Shown here piece by piece: positions 39,181 through 51,371 of a stretch of DNA of 64,000 nucleotides (position 1 is its first letter; the number at the start of each line of letters is the position of its first letter). Position numbers and translations under genes: made by a program. The stretch covers positions 236,501 through 300,500 of the forward strand of contig VWND01000023.1 of assembly GCA_009599575.1 (NCBI GenBank). Reading direction: 5' to 3'. Under the pieces are notes generated by a model. It saw only the letters and a list, made by a program, of their open reading frames with translations. It searched no databases and was not told the DNA's origin. Origin of the DNA: Blumeriella jaapii (Eukaryota; Ascomycota; Leotiomycetes; Helotiales; Drepanopezizaceae).

Positions 39181-40973
39181 GCCAGCCGCTGGATCGGGCC
39201 TAAATCTTTGCCATCTAGCTCAACTGACCGAGACTCGTTATTCACATTGGCTTGTTCGACCCTGTGCGTCGATTATTTTAACGCTATTTTGTGGTTCTTG
39301 GGTATCTCCGTTAAGCAGCACCGCGTTATCCCTACTACACAGGCCCTGCCGATACATTTGGCTTGCTCGAAATTCCATTTGCGGTGCCATTCGAGGCGCT
39401 GGTAAACTTGACACCAGGCCGATTGGAATCTCTTGGCGCCTGCATTTTGCTCGGCCATGAGTTGGGGATGGGTAATAGCAGAGTAACTTCTCGTAAATCC
39501 ACTTTGGCTATACTTCTTTTTGTGATTCTCGATTTCGAATGGGGTGATTCCTTCACTGCAATGCTGGAGATTTGCGACCTGACGAAGGAGGTTCTAGTTT
39601 ATGATTCCACGATTTCAAAGCCTTGCCACAGAGGGAATCAACAATTGGCCCCGCTAGATTATGTTGTTGTCTTGTGTGTTGTTGCTCTGCAGGAACAAAC
39701 ACTTCCTATCTATGATTATGTAGGTACGATCAAGTACTTGAAGCGGGACGTTCTGACCATAAGTCTGTGGTAGTAATTCACCACTTGAAGATCAACGTAG
39801 GGCATCTCTTCCGGCGCAGAGATATTGACAGCAGCTCCCGTGTAACCTCTTGCTGCGACAGGCATGTGATTGGTGAAAGCTTGCTTCGCACTTCCTCGAC
39901 CACTTTCCAATGAGAATACAAACTGGTCTTTCTCGCCGTCCAGCTCTCCTCGACACTTCTCTCATAGCGTTCGTGACACACTTGGAAGCGACCGAGTTTT
40001 GCCAGTAGTTTGTTGTAAGTATGACGTCCTTTTCAGCTCACACACTCAGGTTCGACATGCATTGCCTGATATCCGGGACATGTAAAGAAAACAACCGTTA
40101 GCGAAAGCCTCGTCTAATTCAGGGGCTGCGTACACAGAGACGACCGTCGATGGAATAACACCACAGCTTCTCATCTGCGATCGACTCATCATGGGCCCCG
40201 ATACGCTGTATTATTGGGAATAGCTCGCTTTGCTCTGTTGGCCCCCAATTTCCACAGTCCCGCGCTCTCTGCAGATCCTCAGGTGTATGCTCATCCTCAT
40301 GGGCTTCCGCGGTTTCTAGGCCGACTGTTTCTTCTGCACCGTGTGATTGATTCCACGCTTCTCTGGGTGATAAAGAAGGACATTTTTCCAGCAGAGCAGA
40401 TACGCTCTCCTGGCTTGTACAAAGCTTGTAAAATTTGTCGGAGATCGTAGCTACAGATCGCCATTCCGGGATTCCGGGATACTTCTAGCCAGACGCAGAT
40501 GGCCTAGCAAAGTCCAGAGCCCAATTAGTTCATGATCTATGTTTACTAAGCAACGATTTTGATTGACACACGAAAGGGGAAAGGTACATGAATTGGCTAT
40601 TGACTTACACCAGTCACTTATTTTTACTGCTCTCAAATCGACATCAAGTAAGATCGAAGAGCCGTCTAGGGCATACCATCTCGTACTCCAGACGTATTTT
40701 CTCGCATACAATATTCTTGCTATTTCTACAATGACCTGATTCCGACTTTAACAAAAGGCGATATGCAAACAGCGCCTACAGAATTGTAAGAGGTACAGTA
40801 GCATGACGCCAGGATCCGATTAGATAAGCGAGGGGTACTGTATGTAGAAGGGAAGTGCCCCGCTCTCGACGTCCACAAGGCTGAGTCTAGAATACTCACT
40901 CACTCGTAAGGCAAAGCCTCATCACCCACAGAAAAACATCATTCCAGCAGCGCTGTGTCAAACTCTGATCAAA
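39181..40973. other. spacer upstream of the GMF gene
   Basis: Low-GC, stop-rich sequence on both strands. It may contain further decayed pieces of the PLD-like gene, but I could not recognise them. A TACTGTATGTAG word lies at about 40836. The GMF promoter must lie at the right end. Confidence 0.4.
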
Positions 40974-41568
40974 ATGGTGTGTCTCGTCTATGTTCAGCCT
41001 CATTCTCCAACTAACCGTCAACACAGGCTTCCGAATCCAGACTCTACACCTTCAGTCAAGAGAGCAAAGATCACCTGCGCAAATTCCGCTTGGGGACCTC
41101 GCGCGCCAGCAATGCCCAAGCCGTCATCTGTATGTCCGTCTCACTGTCACCCCCGCAGACCTTCCCGTGTTCTCACCTACTGCCGCTGATGTGCGATAGA
41201 TATGATCGACAAAACCACGCTGGAAATCAAGCAGGATGACGAGAAGACGGTTTACACGAACTTGGAGGAGATAGGGGAAGATTTGCCAGACCACTCGCCG
41301 AGGTTTGTGCTGCTGAGCTACCCAATGACACTGGTGAGCGACACAATCTGGGCGCGAAGTAGAGACTGATACGAGTTAGCCTTCCGGACGCGTGTCTGTC
41401 CCGTATGTGCTGCTGTACTATCTTCCAGTGACATGCAACGCGGAACTGCGGATGTTGTATGCAGGGGCGAAGGAGCTGATGAGGAATACTGCCGAGGTGG
41501 GCAAGGTGATTGAGATTGATTCTGCGGATGATCTGGAAGAGATTCCTTCGAAGTTGGGTGCGGCGTAG
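40974..41568 (+). CDS. AIM7: glia maturation factor homologue (Aim7), ADF/cofilin fold
   Basis: Exons are 40974-40976, 41027-41129, 41200-41333 and 41380-41568 (142 aa, frame exact). The first coding exon is only the ATG, followed by a 50-nt GTGTGT...ACACAG intron with a CTAAC branch point. GMF proteins bind Arp2/3 and remove actin branches. The protein reads ASESRLYTFSQESKDHLRKF, RLGTSRASNAQAVIYMIDK, DHSPRFVLLSYPMTL, SGRVSVPYVLLYYLPVTCN, MLYAGAKELMRNTAEVGKV. This covers the whole single ADF-H domain, and the length equals the family norm. The exons are short and spread over three frames, so it is easy to miss. Assignment is strong from the continuous family match across three splices. Confidence 0.92.
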
Positions 41569-42233
41569 GAGCCAAGTGATCTGGGATAAACATAAGCCAA
41601 ACACGAAGTTGATATCATCGGGCCTGGATACAACACTACTTTGCTTCAAAGGACTACCCCGACTAGAGAGACTTTGCCGTGGTACTCTTGACATCTAGAC
41701 TAGTAAGTCAGAACGAAGATCACACTAATTGTATTTGACGATAGATAGCTGCGTAATGTCACTCCGTAATGCACCGATCCCGCATCACGACGCTCCTGAA
41801 CCCTAAGGCTTCCCTATTGAAGGTTCATTACTGAAAAACTGAGATGAATACCGGCTTGTCATTGTCGTTGCACTTCTCTCTCACCATGAGCCCAGAATCC
41901 GAACACCATAATCACCATAAACACCTATTCTCAGGTATCCTGAAAACGTGCATTATCTGAACCAAAAATGGCGCTTGGAAGGGCCATAGTATGCCAGCTC
42001 CAGCGCACCGGAGACATCGTAACTAAATATCTTCAACGCCGCGAAACACCCAGCTTGTCGGTTCCCGCTCGCCGATCACGTGTACTTCAACACACAACAT
42101 CACATGTTCGCCTATCCATCGACCTCAGGTCTCGCTTCCGAAGCGCAACGTCAACGCTCACACCCAGACCCCTATCTATCCAACGCAGCAATGTAAACAA
42201 GGAAAACCTCACCCCCCCAAAACATTAAACCAC
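41569..42233. other. spacer between GMF and the DUF1115-type gene
   Basis: No coding signal recognised; presumably the promoter of the downstream gene. Confidence 0.4.
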
Positions 42234-42773
42234 ATGGCAGCCATCCGCCGCATCCTGGTCAAAACGCACCACATGACCTCCCGCAAGAAGATCCTCGCCA
42301 TCACCAAAGCAGCGAAGCGCTTCTCGTGCGCGGTGCTGCTGAAGACGGGCGGGCCGCCGGGCGTCATGCTCGCCGAGGGGGAGCAAGCCGGGGACTGGCT
42401 GGAAGTCGTCCGGGTACGTCCCCTCGCCCCCTCATTTCTTCTCCTTCTTCCAAGCCCCGAAGCTCTTTCCGACGATGGGACGAGAGGGGAAGAAACGTCT
42501 GCTTGGTCCCTGCTTGCTTGCTTGCTTGCTTGCTTGTTGTTGTTTCGGCAGATGCGTCGGTCGATTGACGCAGATGGGCAGAAGCTGCGATACAAAGATT
42601 ACCGCCTGCTGAAGACGGAGGAGGTGCCGAGGCGGGGCCTGCATCTCGCGCCGGGGAGCGTGGCGGAGCTGACGAGCATGAAAGACCTGGGCGCCTTCCT
42701 GGCGGGGAACGGGGAGCTGTATGCGTGGTGGCGGGTGCACATGGGCTATGCAAAGGGGGAGGATGCGCCTTGA
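42234..42773 (+). CDS. small DUF1115/Prp3-C-like protein
   Basis: Exons are 42234-42413 and 42552-42773 (133 aa), joined by a 138-nt GTACGT...GGCAG intron that contains a (CTTG)n run. The N-terminal half (ILVKTHHMTSRKKILAITKA, then GGPPGVMLAEGEQAGDWLEVVR and LRYKDYRLL) resembles the DUF1115 domain found at the C-terminus of RWDD2 proteins and of splicing factor Prp3. In those proteins an RWD or other N-terminal domain precedes it; here the gene appears to encode the DUF1115 part alone. Residues after 75 form a charged tail ending GYAKGEDAP. Molecular role unknown. Domain assignment is by pattern memory and moderate. Confidence 0.65.
   Translation: MAAIRRILVKTHHMTSRKKILAITKAAKRFSCAVLLKTGGPPGVMLAEGEQAGDWLEVVRVRPLAPSFLLLLPSPEALSDDGTRGEETSAWSLLACLLACLLLFRQMRRSIDADGQKLRYKDYRLLKTEEVPRRGLHLAPGSVAELTSMKDLGAFLAGNGELYAWWRVHMGYAKGEDAP
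42507..42533. repeat. (CTTG)n microsatellite inside an intron
   Basis: About seven tandem CTTG units inside the intron of the DUF1115-type gene. It is the complement of the CAAG-type tract at 12849-12931. Confidence 0.85.
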
Positions 42774-43551
42774 AGTCCTCTTGGCTGGGGAGAGAGAGGC
42801 GCTCGGTCTGCCTGTGAGGGCATGTCCCCGAAGAATCAATCATTGCCTGGACATGCCTAGTGCTAGACTGTACGGAAATGTTCGAGAACCAGCCTCTGGA
42901 GCCGACCGATCACGGTAGAAAGCAAAGGGACGCGGCAGCAGTCTTCAAAACAGTAGGCGCAGGGATATCATCTCTTCGATCCCTCGCTCTTTGAGGCTCT
43001 TATGAAATGTCCCAAAAAAGTTGCGAGTAAGTGTGTTCCGAAGGTGCATACATACTGCTCCAGCCAGCGTGTCAGTCTTGTTTACAAAATACCTAACTAA
43101 CACAGCTTAGTTAAAAAGGAAACCCACCTTTGTTACCTGTACTCTGACTCCAGACTCGCCAATCTCCGACACAACTCCCTACAAGCATCTCACACCAAAA
43201 AGAAAAACAGAGATCACGTTACAAGCATCAAAATCGAAGATGGTAGAAGAAGATGGGTATTATCTTATCGCCAGAGACTTTCTTGGCTCATGTGCGAATA
43301 AATTTCTAAGGATAAATGTAGCCAATGCAGATAGCCCTCTATTGCCACATGCACTGCGCGGTTTTCACCCACCACCCATCCATATGTAAGCCCAGCCAGC
43401 CTAGCCAACCCCAGCCAGGAATGCCACCCAGTCCTCTACCGAGCACGAGAAACGCCGATCGTTTGTTGTTAGCAATGCAGGGTGTCTCCAATATGCAGCT
43501 TTATCTCCCAGATGCGCCCGTGTAAAGCAAAGATCCCGTCGTTCATTATGA
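42774..43551. other. convergent spacer
   Basis: It lies between the 3' ends of the DUF1115-type and cohesin-loader genes. No coding or repeat signal was recognised. Confidence 0.45.
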
Positions 43552-46500
43552 TCACCAGCCCTCTCCCTCGTCATCACTTCTCTCCACGCTTCGCTTCTTG
43601 CTCAAACCCTTCGCTCTACCTTTGGCTCGATTGACAGAGCCCGAGCGTGCCTTCTTCCGGTTGCTCGGGGTACCACTGACTGAGCCTCTCCTCTTTCTCC
43701 CTCTTCCACTACCAGGTGGAGCAGGGGTCCCCAAACGGTCGTCATCTTCATCGCTCGGTGTACCAGCTCTACCCCCTTCGGCTTCTTCATCATCTTCGGC
43801 GGCGAGCTTGAAATCTTGGTCTACGTTCAGAAGCTCGACGAACGCGCGGCACTGGTTAATCATGCTCTCCTTTGATTCAAGTGCAGACATCTTGGATTCG
43901 GACAGTTCCCAGAACTTGTCACCGTTGACACCCTGAACTCGGACTGGCAGCTTAGCTGTATCCTTAGAAGCAGCCTTGTGCTTGCTGGTGGGCTTGTTCG
44001 TTACCAAACCATACTGACGTCGAAGGTAGGAGCGAGCTTCCCATAGACTCGAAAGCATCAGAGATGATGCTGTCAATTGTTGGAGACGCACCGGGTCAAT
44101 GGTAGGCATCACAGGCTGCGAATGTCCGTTCTCGTCAATTTGTGACGGCTGATCGAGACTGACGTGGAAGATTTCAGTCTCGATTGAATGGGCAGTACCA
44201 GTACCCAGGGCAGCCACAACCTTTTCCATAGAATTGATCGTAGACATGAGCTCATCGATGGTTTGGTATTCGAAGAACGCCATATTCTCGATGATGAACT
44301 GCGAGAATTCAAGATGCTGTGGCAGATCCTTGACCACATCCATCTTGGCTGGATCGAACTCGATGCGTGCGCACAGGTTGTTAAAAAACTTCTTGCGATT
44401 ACCGACTTTGCTGATCTTGAGGACGTCCACCATCAACGCGAGCTTAGAGGCGTAAGGGTTTAGGGTAGCGCCGTGGGTGTTTTGGACAACATCACGTTGG
44501 TAGACATAGGCGAGCTGGACAGCCCGCATGTACTCCTTCTCCAGTATCGTCTCATGCTTTTCGTGCAGTGCACGGTGCTCTCGGACGGCGATTTCGGCAA
44601 TCTTTGCATTCTGCGAAGTTTCGAGTGCAATCAAACACGATCCGCACTCCTTCGGGTGGACCAACCCTTGTCGTGCGATACTGCAAACCACCTCGGCAGC
44701 AAGCAATCCCAAGTCATCTTGACGAGACAATGCAATGCGAACAATATGTGGTAGAAATCGTTGCGCAATGCCGATTGCGATTCCGTCACCCTGGCTTCCA
44801 CCCATGATGCCCAGCTTGGCCTTGCCGTCTACACCTGCTCCGGTCGCCCCATCTTTTCCAGCTTCGGATCGCTTTTCTTCGAGGAGGAGGAAGTCTTTGA
44901 ATGCTTTCAGGACAATGGCCTCGAGGACAGCGTTGTGTTCATCGAACACCTCCATGAACGCGGTGAAGATGTTTACCGAGGAAAAGTTCTTGGGCCAAGA
45001 TTGACACACCATTCCAATAGCATCCAGGGCGTGCTGTCTCACTTGGAGCACCTCTGTAGGTGAAGTGAACGGCGCGAAACTATCAGCCATCAATTTCGAG
45101 ACCGAATCTCCCTTCCAAGAGGGAATTCTGTTTCGGAATTCTGCAATTTGAGGATCAAGATTGCAGTGTTTACCACACATCCCCGTGATCGTCAACAGCT
45201 TTCCGATCTTTCGGACGCTGGTGTCATCCAATTTCTGGCCATGCATCCTACGCACACCGGCAAGACTAGAGACCACCAACACCGTGAGTTGTCGGAAGTC
45301 AGCCAGCGTTTCGGATATAATCCAAATACAAGCAACAACATCGTCCAAGATGGCCTTGCTTGCTCCCGTAATCGCTGGGAGGAGTGCCTTTCTGACCTCC
45401 GCGAGAAATTGGTGGTGAGTCTTGGACAGATGAGGAAGAACGTGCCGGAAAATAATCACAACGGACCGATATATCGTCAAATCATCTCCGTTTCCAAGGT
45501 GGGCTACGTATGGTTGGAGAAGCTTGATCTGCTGCGGCGTGAAAAGCTCCGCGTTGGATCTCGCAAAGATTGTGAGGATTTGCAGTGCATCGCGGCGGAC
45601 CGAGGGTCCATCGTTGTCTTCTCTGCCATCACCGATGACAGTCTCAAACATAGTAGCAACCAGAGCTTTACAGACCCGAAAGTTTGCTGCTGAGAGCTTG
45701 GCATCCGGAGAGAGCATGTTCTGAAGAACCTTGTCCAGGACAGCGGATACACCACTCCCACGCTGAACAGTCTTGACCATTAAAGCGACATGATCTGCCA
45801 TAGCTAACTTGAATTGAGCCGAGGTATTATCCGACGATGTGGATTGGTAGAATGGTGACATCCAAACCTCTTCTATCATTTGACGGGCCAGATCTTGTAC
45901 GCCTTCGTCTAGATCTTGGACACGATGAAGAAGAGCATCCGCGACCAGACTGCGAACTTCAGCCTTCGAATTTCGCAGGTAGATGTCCTTGGAAAGTCGC
46001 ATCGCTCGCTTCCGTACACCAACTCCGCTGTCGCTGACTCTCTGCAAAATATTGCTAATCATCTCTTCCTCCAGGGCAGGTCTTAGATTAATGCATTTAC
46101 CGATGAGTCCTAATGCAGAGTCGCGGACCGCAACCGAACTGTCGTTGGCACATCGCAGGATGAGGTGCTTCACAGCACGCTCTCTGTCAATGATCGTGGG
46201 GTCGGTATCTAGAACTTGGTTGATGCTTTTCATGCTCTTCGCACGCACGGTCGCTTGCTCACTCGTCATAGATGACAGCAAGATAGACAAGATTCGGCCA
46301 AATGAGCTGCAGAATTGGGAGTGCAATAGCGTAATCGAGTAAGCGAGTCGAGCATGAGGCAGGCTCACTAGTTCGAAGCTGAATTCCGTCGAAAGCCATC
46401 GGCTGTCTGAGATCATCATTCTCAGTCTGTACGCGAGCCGGCCAAAGTCTTTGTCCTTGCTGTCGTCTTCTTCGTTGCCATCATTGTCAAACGCAGAGCA

Positions 46501-49354
46501 GACCTGCGAGGCCCATTCGGTTGTAAAATATCCGATCGCACTGCGAAGTTGCGGGTCAACTTCCTTGACCGGACATCGATGTTCCAACGATTCTAGACAA
46601 GTACGAAAGGGACCGCGCGCCCAGTCAACTAGATCACACCCCGAGACCCTAGTGTCAAGCGAGGCTTCTGCCAATTTTGTCAGATGTCGCCCGAGACCAG
46701 CATCAGCATCCTCAAGCGAGCTCGCAGTCTTTCTGACGTGGGAGTTCAACTCGGAGATCGCTGCGCCCATCATGCCAAGGAGGTCGAGGGCCATGTTCTT
46801 CGCAGGCACTGGCGTCTTGTCTCCCTCCGCTAAGCCGACCATCTTGAACAACAGCAGGCGCAACAAGAGTTCTGCAGCTGGCCAATCCGTCGAGTTTAAG
46901 CACGTAATGAAATCTTCCACGAACAGATCGAGAAGATTTCTGTAAGGCGTGTCGCCGCTCTTGGTAGATTTCATTGCTCTAGACACAATGAAACCCACAA
47001 CGTAGGTAGCGTTGGTCTTCGCGGTCGTAAGCAAATCCTCACATCGTCGTGAAGTTCTTGGATTGCAGTGACTGGTTGATTTTCGGCCTTGCTTTCAGTG
47101 GTTATGGTGTACTTCCCAGCCTTAGCAGGCTTCAAAGACAACTCGTCGGCATCGTCGCCGTTCAGAGCTTCTAGCGCCTTATTTCTCCGCTTCTCCTTGG
47201 AATCATCAGGTTTGCACGCGCTCGTTTGAACAAGTCTCATGATCAACGCCGACACGAGCTGTATGCTTCCGCCCTCGGGAAGCTTGAACTGCCGAGCACT
47301 TTGCTTCAAGACCGAGAGTTTCTCCATGGATGTCAGGATTTCATCGAAAATGCCTTGGCGCTGGGCTGGTTTGCACAGAAAAATTTGTGCAAGAACGTCC
47401 ATGGCCACAACACGCAGGCTTTCAAACTTCGCGATCCTCATTAATGAATCCTTCTCGCTAGGGGCATTCTCAACGAAGATCAACCGTGATGCTGTAAATT
47501 CAAGAGTGTTTATGACGGTCTCCGAGAGTTCAACAGACGATACTAGGCCAGCAATTGTAGAGAACAGTCGTCGGCATTGTGACAGTAAACTTGTGATGGC
47601 AATCTTATGTGCAGAAAGTAGCTTGAAAATAGCTGCGGTAGAGCCCGTACTTCTCAGTTCCACAATCGGAATCAAGCAGTTTTCGGTAACATTCTTGAAG
47701 GCGTTCAGAGCCGTCTGGATGATGTCTTCCGAGTAGATTTGCTTCTCTTCGCGACCGCCAGACATCAATTTCAGGGCAATCCTCGCAGCCTTGACTCCCA
47801 ACTCAGCGATTGATATTTGCTGCAGCAACGTTTCAACGTCCGATTCTCCCAAATCCTCATTGACCTTGAGATCCGTGGCTTCGGCATCTTTCAATGCACT
47901 CTCACAAAGCTTTTGCAGGCGCAAGAGGTCATCCAATGGGAGTAGATGGAATCTGTTGAGATCGATAGCCTTCTGAACAAGGATTTCAACCTTAGCCTGG
48001 GCAGGGACACTCAGGCTCACACCTTCGGTAGTCGGCACAATGTAAGTACCTGTGAAGCTATCTCCCTGGAATTGATCCTCAGCCTCGAAAATGTCCTGCA
48101 AATACTCCCGTAGATGATTTAACGCCGAATCGCTTTTCTCGCGCTGGTCAACGCTTCTGGAGATATCATCTTCGTCGTCGTCCGAGCGTCTTCGCCTCTT
48201 CGAGAGCTGTGACGGGCTGTCCGGCGAGTTGGGAAGAACTTCGTAATCCTCTGCTCGGAAAGTTGGGGGCGGATTAGGTATCACAACGGCCATCTTAACA
48301 TTGGAGCCGGTCGCTGCGTTCTGAGATCCTTGTCGCGGGGTAGAAATGGGCGTGGGTGGTGGCGGTGTGTTGACCTGCGCTTGGCTCAAAGACTCTCGCC
48401 TGAGATTTGATTCAACGTGTGCAGGTTGATACTCGTTGCGACTGAATGTTCTAGGTAGCTCCGGGATCACAACGGAGAGGCTTGAAGCGGGTCTCGAGGG
48501 AGTCGCTGGCGCGGCTTGTGTAGGTGAGCTGACATGCCCGCTCAACTGTCTTTCGATCTTCGCCTTCGGTGTATCGGCCGCAATCAAGGAATTCTCATTG
48601 AAAGCGAGCTGGTTTGAGATAGAGCGCTGAGCAGAAAGCTGCTGCACATGTGGCTTCGGCTTTGGAATTGGGAGTGGAGTTTGCTTTTGCTTTGATGGAA
48701 GTCTGGTGATGGGGCTAGGGGGACTTGGTCGTTTGGTTGAGGGGTATCCGAATCTCACGTCTGTGTTATCGTAGACCATCTGCGCAAACGGAGAGAGTTT
48801 TAGGTTAGGTGGCTCATTCGAGATGGGTCGAGAGGTGACATTCGGCGCAGTCTTGAAGTTGCTACAGGCAGGAAATGTGAGGTCAAAAATCAAACCCGAA
48901 AACTGGCTTTTGCTTACAATGTAGTAGAGACGTTTTCGGGCTTTAGGAGCTCTTTCAAATGATTTAAAGACTTTTCGAGCCTTTGGAAGGTATTATGGGG
49001 GTCTTTCGCATCGCGGTTGAGGCGTTCAAGAACTTGTCGTCCTTCTTCGCGGCGGTCTGAGAAGAGTAAATGGAGGTTGATGATCGAAGACCGATGGAAG
49101 GGAGGGGGATAATGTCTTGAAGGGCTTTAGCAAATAGTGGGGAGTAGAGAGAAGGGAAGAAGAGGGAGAGGGGGGGGAGGGCGAGGCTACATACCAGAAT
49201 TGAAAGGCACAACCGACGAGAAAGGTGAATACGGAAGAGCCTCGTCCACGGTAAGCACTCTTGAGACATTTCGCCTCACTCCACTCGTCGAAGACGTCCC
49301 GTTCATCCCGTTGACTGTGCCATTCTGGGCTGCATAGCCGTCGGGGTTCATCAT
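43552..49354 (-). CDS. SCC2: cohesin loader Scc2/Mis4/NIPBL, with an apparent one-base deletion
   Basis: Exons are 49354-49195, 49056-48918 and 48861-43552, giving 1869 aa if one base is restored. Scc2 with Scc4 loads cohesin on chromosomes; it is essential in yeasts. An N-terminal short motif TVDEALPYSPFSSVVPF and a charged/Pro-rich linker with SP sites (about 100-300) precede HEAT-repeat sequence, for example LVEDFITCLNSTDWPAAELL. A C-terminal basic tail (GRGRKRRGSVSGTPSNRKKA) ends the protein. The frame shifts at 47041-47040: ...AIQELHDDV ends one frame, and E-D-LLTTAKTNATYVVGF starts the next. Exactly one base is missing; no intron of legal length fits there, although the sequence GTGAGG mimics a donor. 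Otherwise the reading frame is open over 5.3 kb. It is divergent with RPA12 across 316 bases. Confidence 0.9.
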
Positions 49355-49670
49355 CGTGCTGGTTGGCAAAGGCAGATGCGCAGAAGCCGTTGGGTTGCGC
49401 AGTTGCTAGGGACGGTTCGCAGGAGAGGGTGGCATGTTGTGCGAGCCCGGATACAGCTTCGTCTAGGAGTTTTTTCGTTGGCAGCAAGCCCTCAAGTTGT
49501 TGCTGCAGTTGCATCTTCTGGAGGACGTTGACAGCCTCGCCAAAGTCGCGTCGCCAGATTTCGGATCAGGCTGTCAGCTGACCAGAAAAGAAGCGAGGCT
49601 CCGAAAACCAATTTTCTTGCGGTCAGTCAGTCAAACGAATTCGGACCAAATCATTCCAGCAACGAACAAC
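49355..49670. promoter_or_regulatory. shared 316-base promoter between SCC2 and RPA12
   Basis: The head-to-head start codons (49354 minus, 49671 plus) leave only this interval for both promoters. No TATA box was recognised. Confidence 0.45.
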
Positions 49671-50139
49671 ATGTCGGCAATTGGGTCTCTCGTCTTCTGT
49701 ACAGATTGCGGAAATCTGTTACACAGCTCTACCGGCAACATGAATGCTATCCTGCTTTGCGACTGCTGCGGCGCCGAGAATAAAGGTTTGCAGCTCTTCC
49801 GCCTTGCTTTGGGGAGCATCTGCTCACGACATGTCTCAGATACGGCATCTAAAACCATCATAACATGTACCAAGCCGGCCTCATTCCCGTCTCTCTTGCG
49901 CCAGAAGCGGTCAGAGATCCAGCAGGTCAAGCAGGGCGATTTACAAAGCGAAGCTACCATTAAGGTGACCTGCGCCGAGTGCGGTAGGGACGAGGTTCGC
50001 TATACGGCTGTGCAATTGAGAAGTGCGGATGAAGGTAGCACGATCTTCTACACGTGCGATTGTGGGAACAAGTGAGTTGTGCCAGTTCTTCAACTCTGCA
50101 TCGCTAACCTACGTGTACAGATGGAATACGAATAACTGA
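49671..50139 (+). CDS. RPA12: RNA polymerase I subunit RPA12
   Basis: Exons are 49671-49785, 49840-50071 and 50121-50139 (121 aa, frame exact). It is the small Pol I subunit for RNA cleavage and termination in the nucleolus. An N-terminal zinc ribbon (CTDCGNLLHSS...CDCCGAE) and a TFIIS-like C-terminal ribbon (CAECGRDEVRYTAVQLRSAD then EGSTIFYTCDCGNKWNTNN) are both complete. The catalytic hairpin acidic pair in RSADEGST is kept. Intron 1 (54 nt, GTTTGC donor) is in frame with no stop, so its removal rests on family length. The last exon encodes only WNTNN and the stop. It converges on the deoxyhypusine hydroxylase gene with 189 bases between. Confidence 0.94.
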
Positions 50140-50328
50140 AAGCGTTTCTGTTCTCGACTTGTGAGATGTGCAATTGAACGGCAACAAAGGTCTGCAAATA
50201 CAAAATGAAGCAGTTCTAGCAAAGTCACATAGAATGCTTGAGATGCATTGCTGTTCAAGGCCCAAGCACTTTGGCACCTCGCACTCTTAGAAGCCGAAAT
50301 ATCACGACTGCCTCCACCAAATGTCACC

Positions 50329-51371
50329 CTACGCCTTCTCGGTATCCGGAATAAGCGCATATTCAACCTCGCCTCCCTTCTCAAACTCCGCCATATCAAG
50401 AGCAACGATGACGCTATCCCTAACGACCTGCTCCTTGTCATTCAAATGCAACTTCAGCGTCTCCTCGACCCCCTCCTCCTCACCCAGACTACCCAGCGCC
50501 TCGGCGGCCTCATGTCTGACCATACTGGCCTCGTTCAGGTCTCCAAGGGCGGCAGTGAGCGCGGGGATCGAAGCAGGATGCGATAATTGCCCAAAGACAA
50601 ACGCAATCTCGTGTCTGAATAGCGCAGAAGGGTCTGTGAATCCCTTGGCCAGGGCCAGGACAGCAGGGACCGCAGTCGGAAGATCGGGAGGTGAAGCCAG
50701 GTCCCTCAGGCCGAACATGGCTCTGTAGCGTAGAAACAGAGGCTTCGTCGTATCCAACAGATTATTCTCCAGATTCTCAATCGTCTCGTTTTGCTCTGAT
50801 GTTGGTGCGGGATCGATAGACGCGAAATCACTTCGCAACAGCACATTAGTAGATGCTCCGACGCAACGTGAACAAACGCGCATCCAACGTACCTCTTGCG
50901 CAGCTTCTCCTTCTTCCCCTCCTCGCTATTCTCCCACTCGATCCGCGCAACCGCGATCTCGCACGTCTCCGTCACCACAACCTGCTCTTCCTTGTCGTCC
51001 CTCAACTCCCGCAACAGCGCCAAACTGCCCACATCCCCAATAGCGCCCAGCGCCTCGGCAGCCTCGTGTCTGCACATCGGGTCTTCGTCTTTGTCCGCCA
51101 GCACCGATGTCAGATAGGGCACGGCGGCCAGGTCTTTGGTCTGGCCCAGACAGTATGCGAGCTCGTGCTTGAGAAGCGCGGAGGGGGAGGCGAAGGCGGC
51201 GGCGATGGCTTGGATGGCGGGCAGCGAGGACTGGCACGCGAAGTGCTTGAGGGAAAAGAGCGCGCGGAAGCGGCGCGCGAGAGGCTCGGATTCGGAGCAG
51301 AGGGTCTTGCGCAGGGCGAGGATCGTGGGATCGGGGGTTGTGGGAGGGGGGGATGTCGCTGAGGGCGCCAT
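50329..51371 (-). CDS. LIA1: deoxyhypusine hydroxylase
   Basis: Exons are 51371-50893 and 50830-50329 (326 aa, frame exact). The enzyme completes hypusine formation on translation factor eIF5A, using a di-iron centre held by HEAT repeats. The four His-Glu iron-ligand motifs are visible: LLKHELAYCLGQ and CRHEAAEALGAIGD in the N-terminal half, LFRHEIAFVFGQ and VRHEAAEALGSLGE in the C-terminal half. The internal two-fold repeat of four HEAT units each is clear, with the intron in the acidic linker between them (KLRKSDFASIDPAP). The length matches the family. The N-terminal Ser/Thr/Pro leader (about 15 aa) is not conserved. Confidence 0.95.

Noticed and set aside
39716..39981. minus-strand peptide fragments near the PLD remnant
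   Set aside because: I tested them as the missing N-terminal part of the PLD-like protein and saw no HKD or other family motif.
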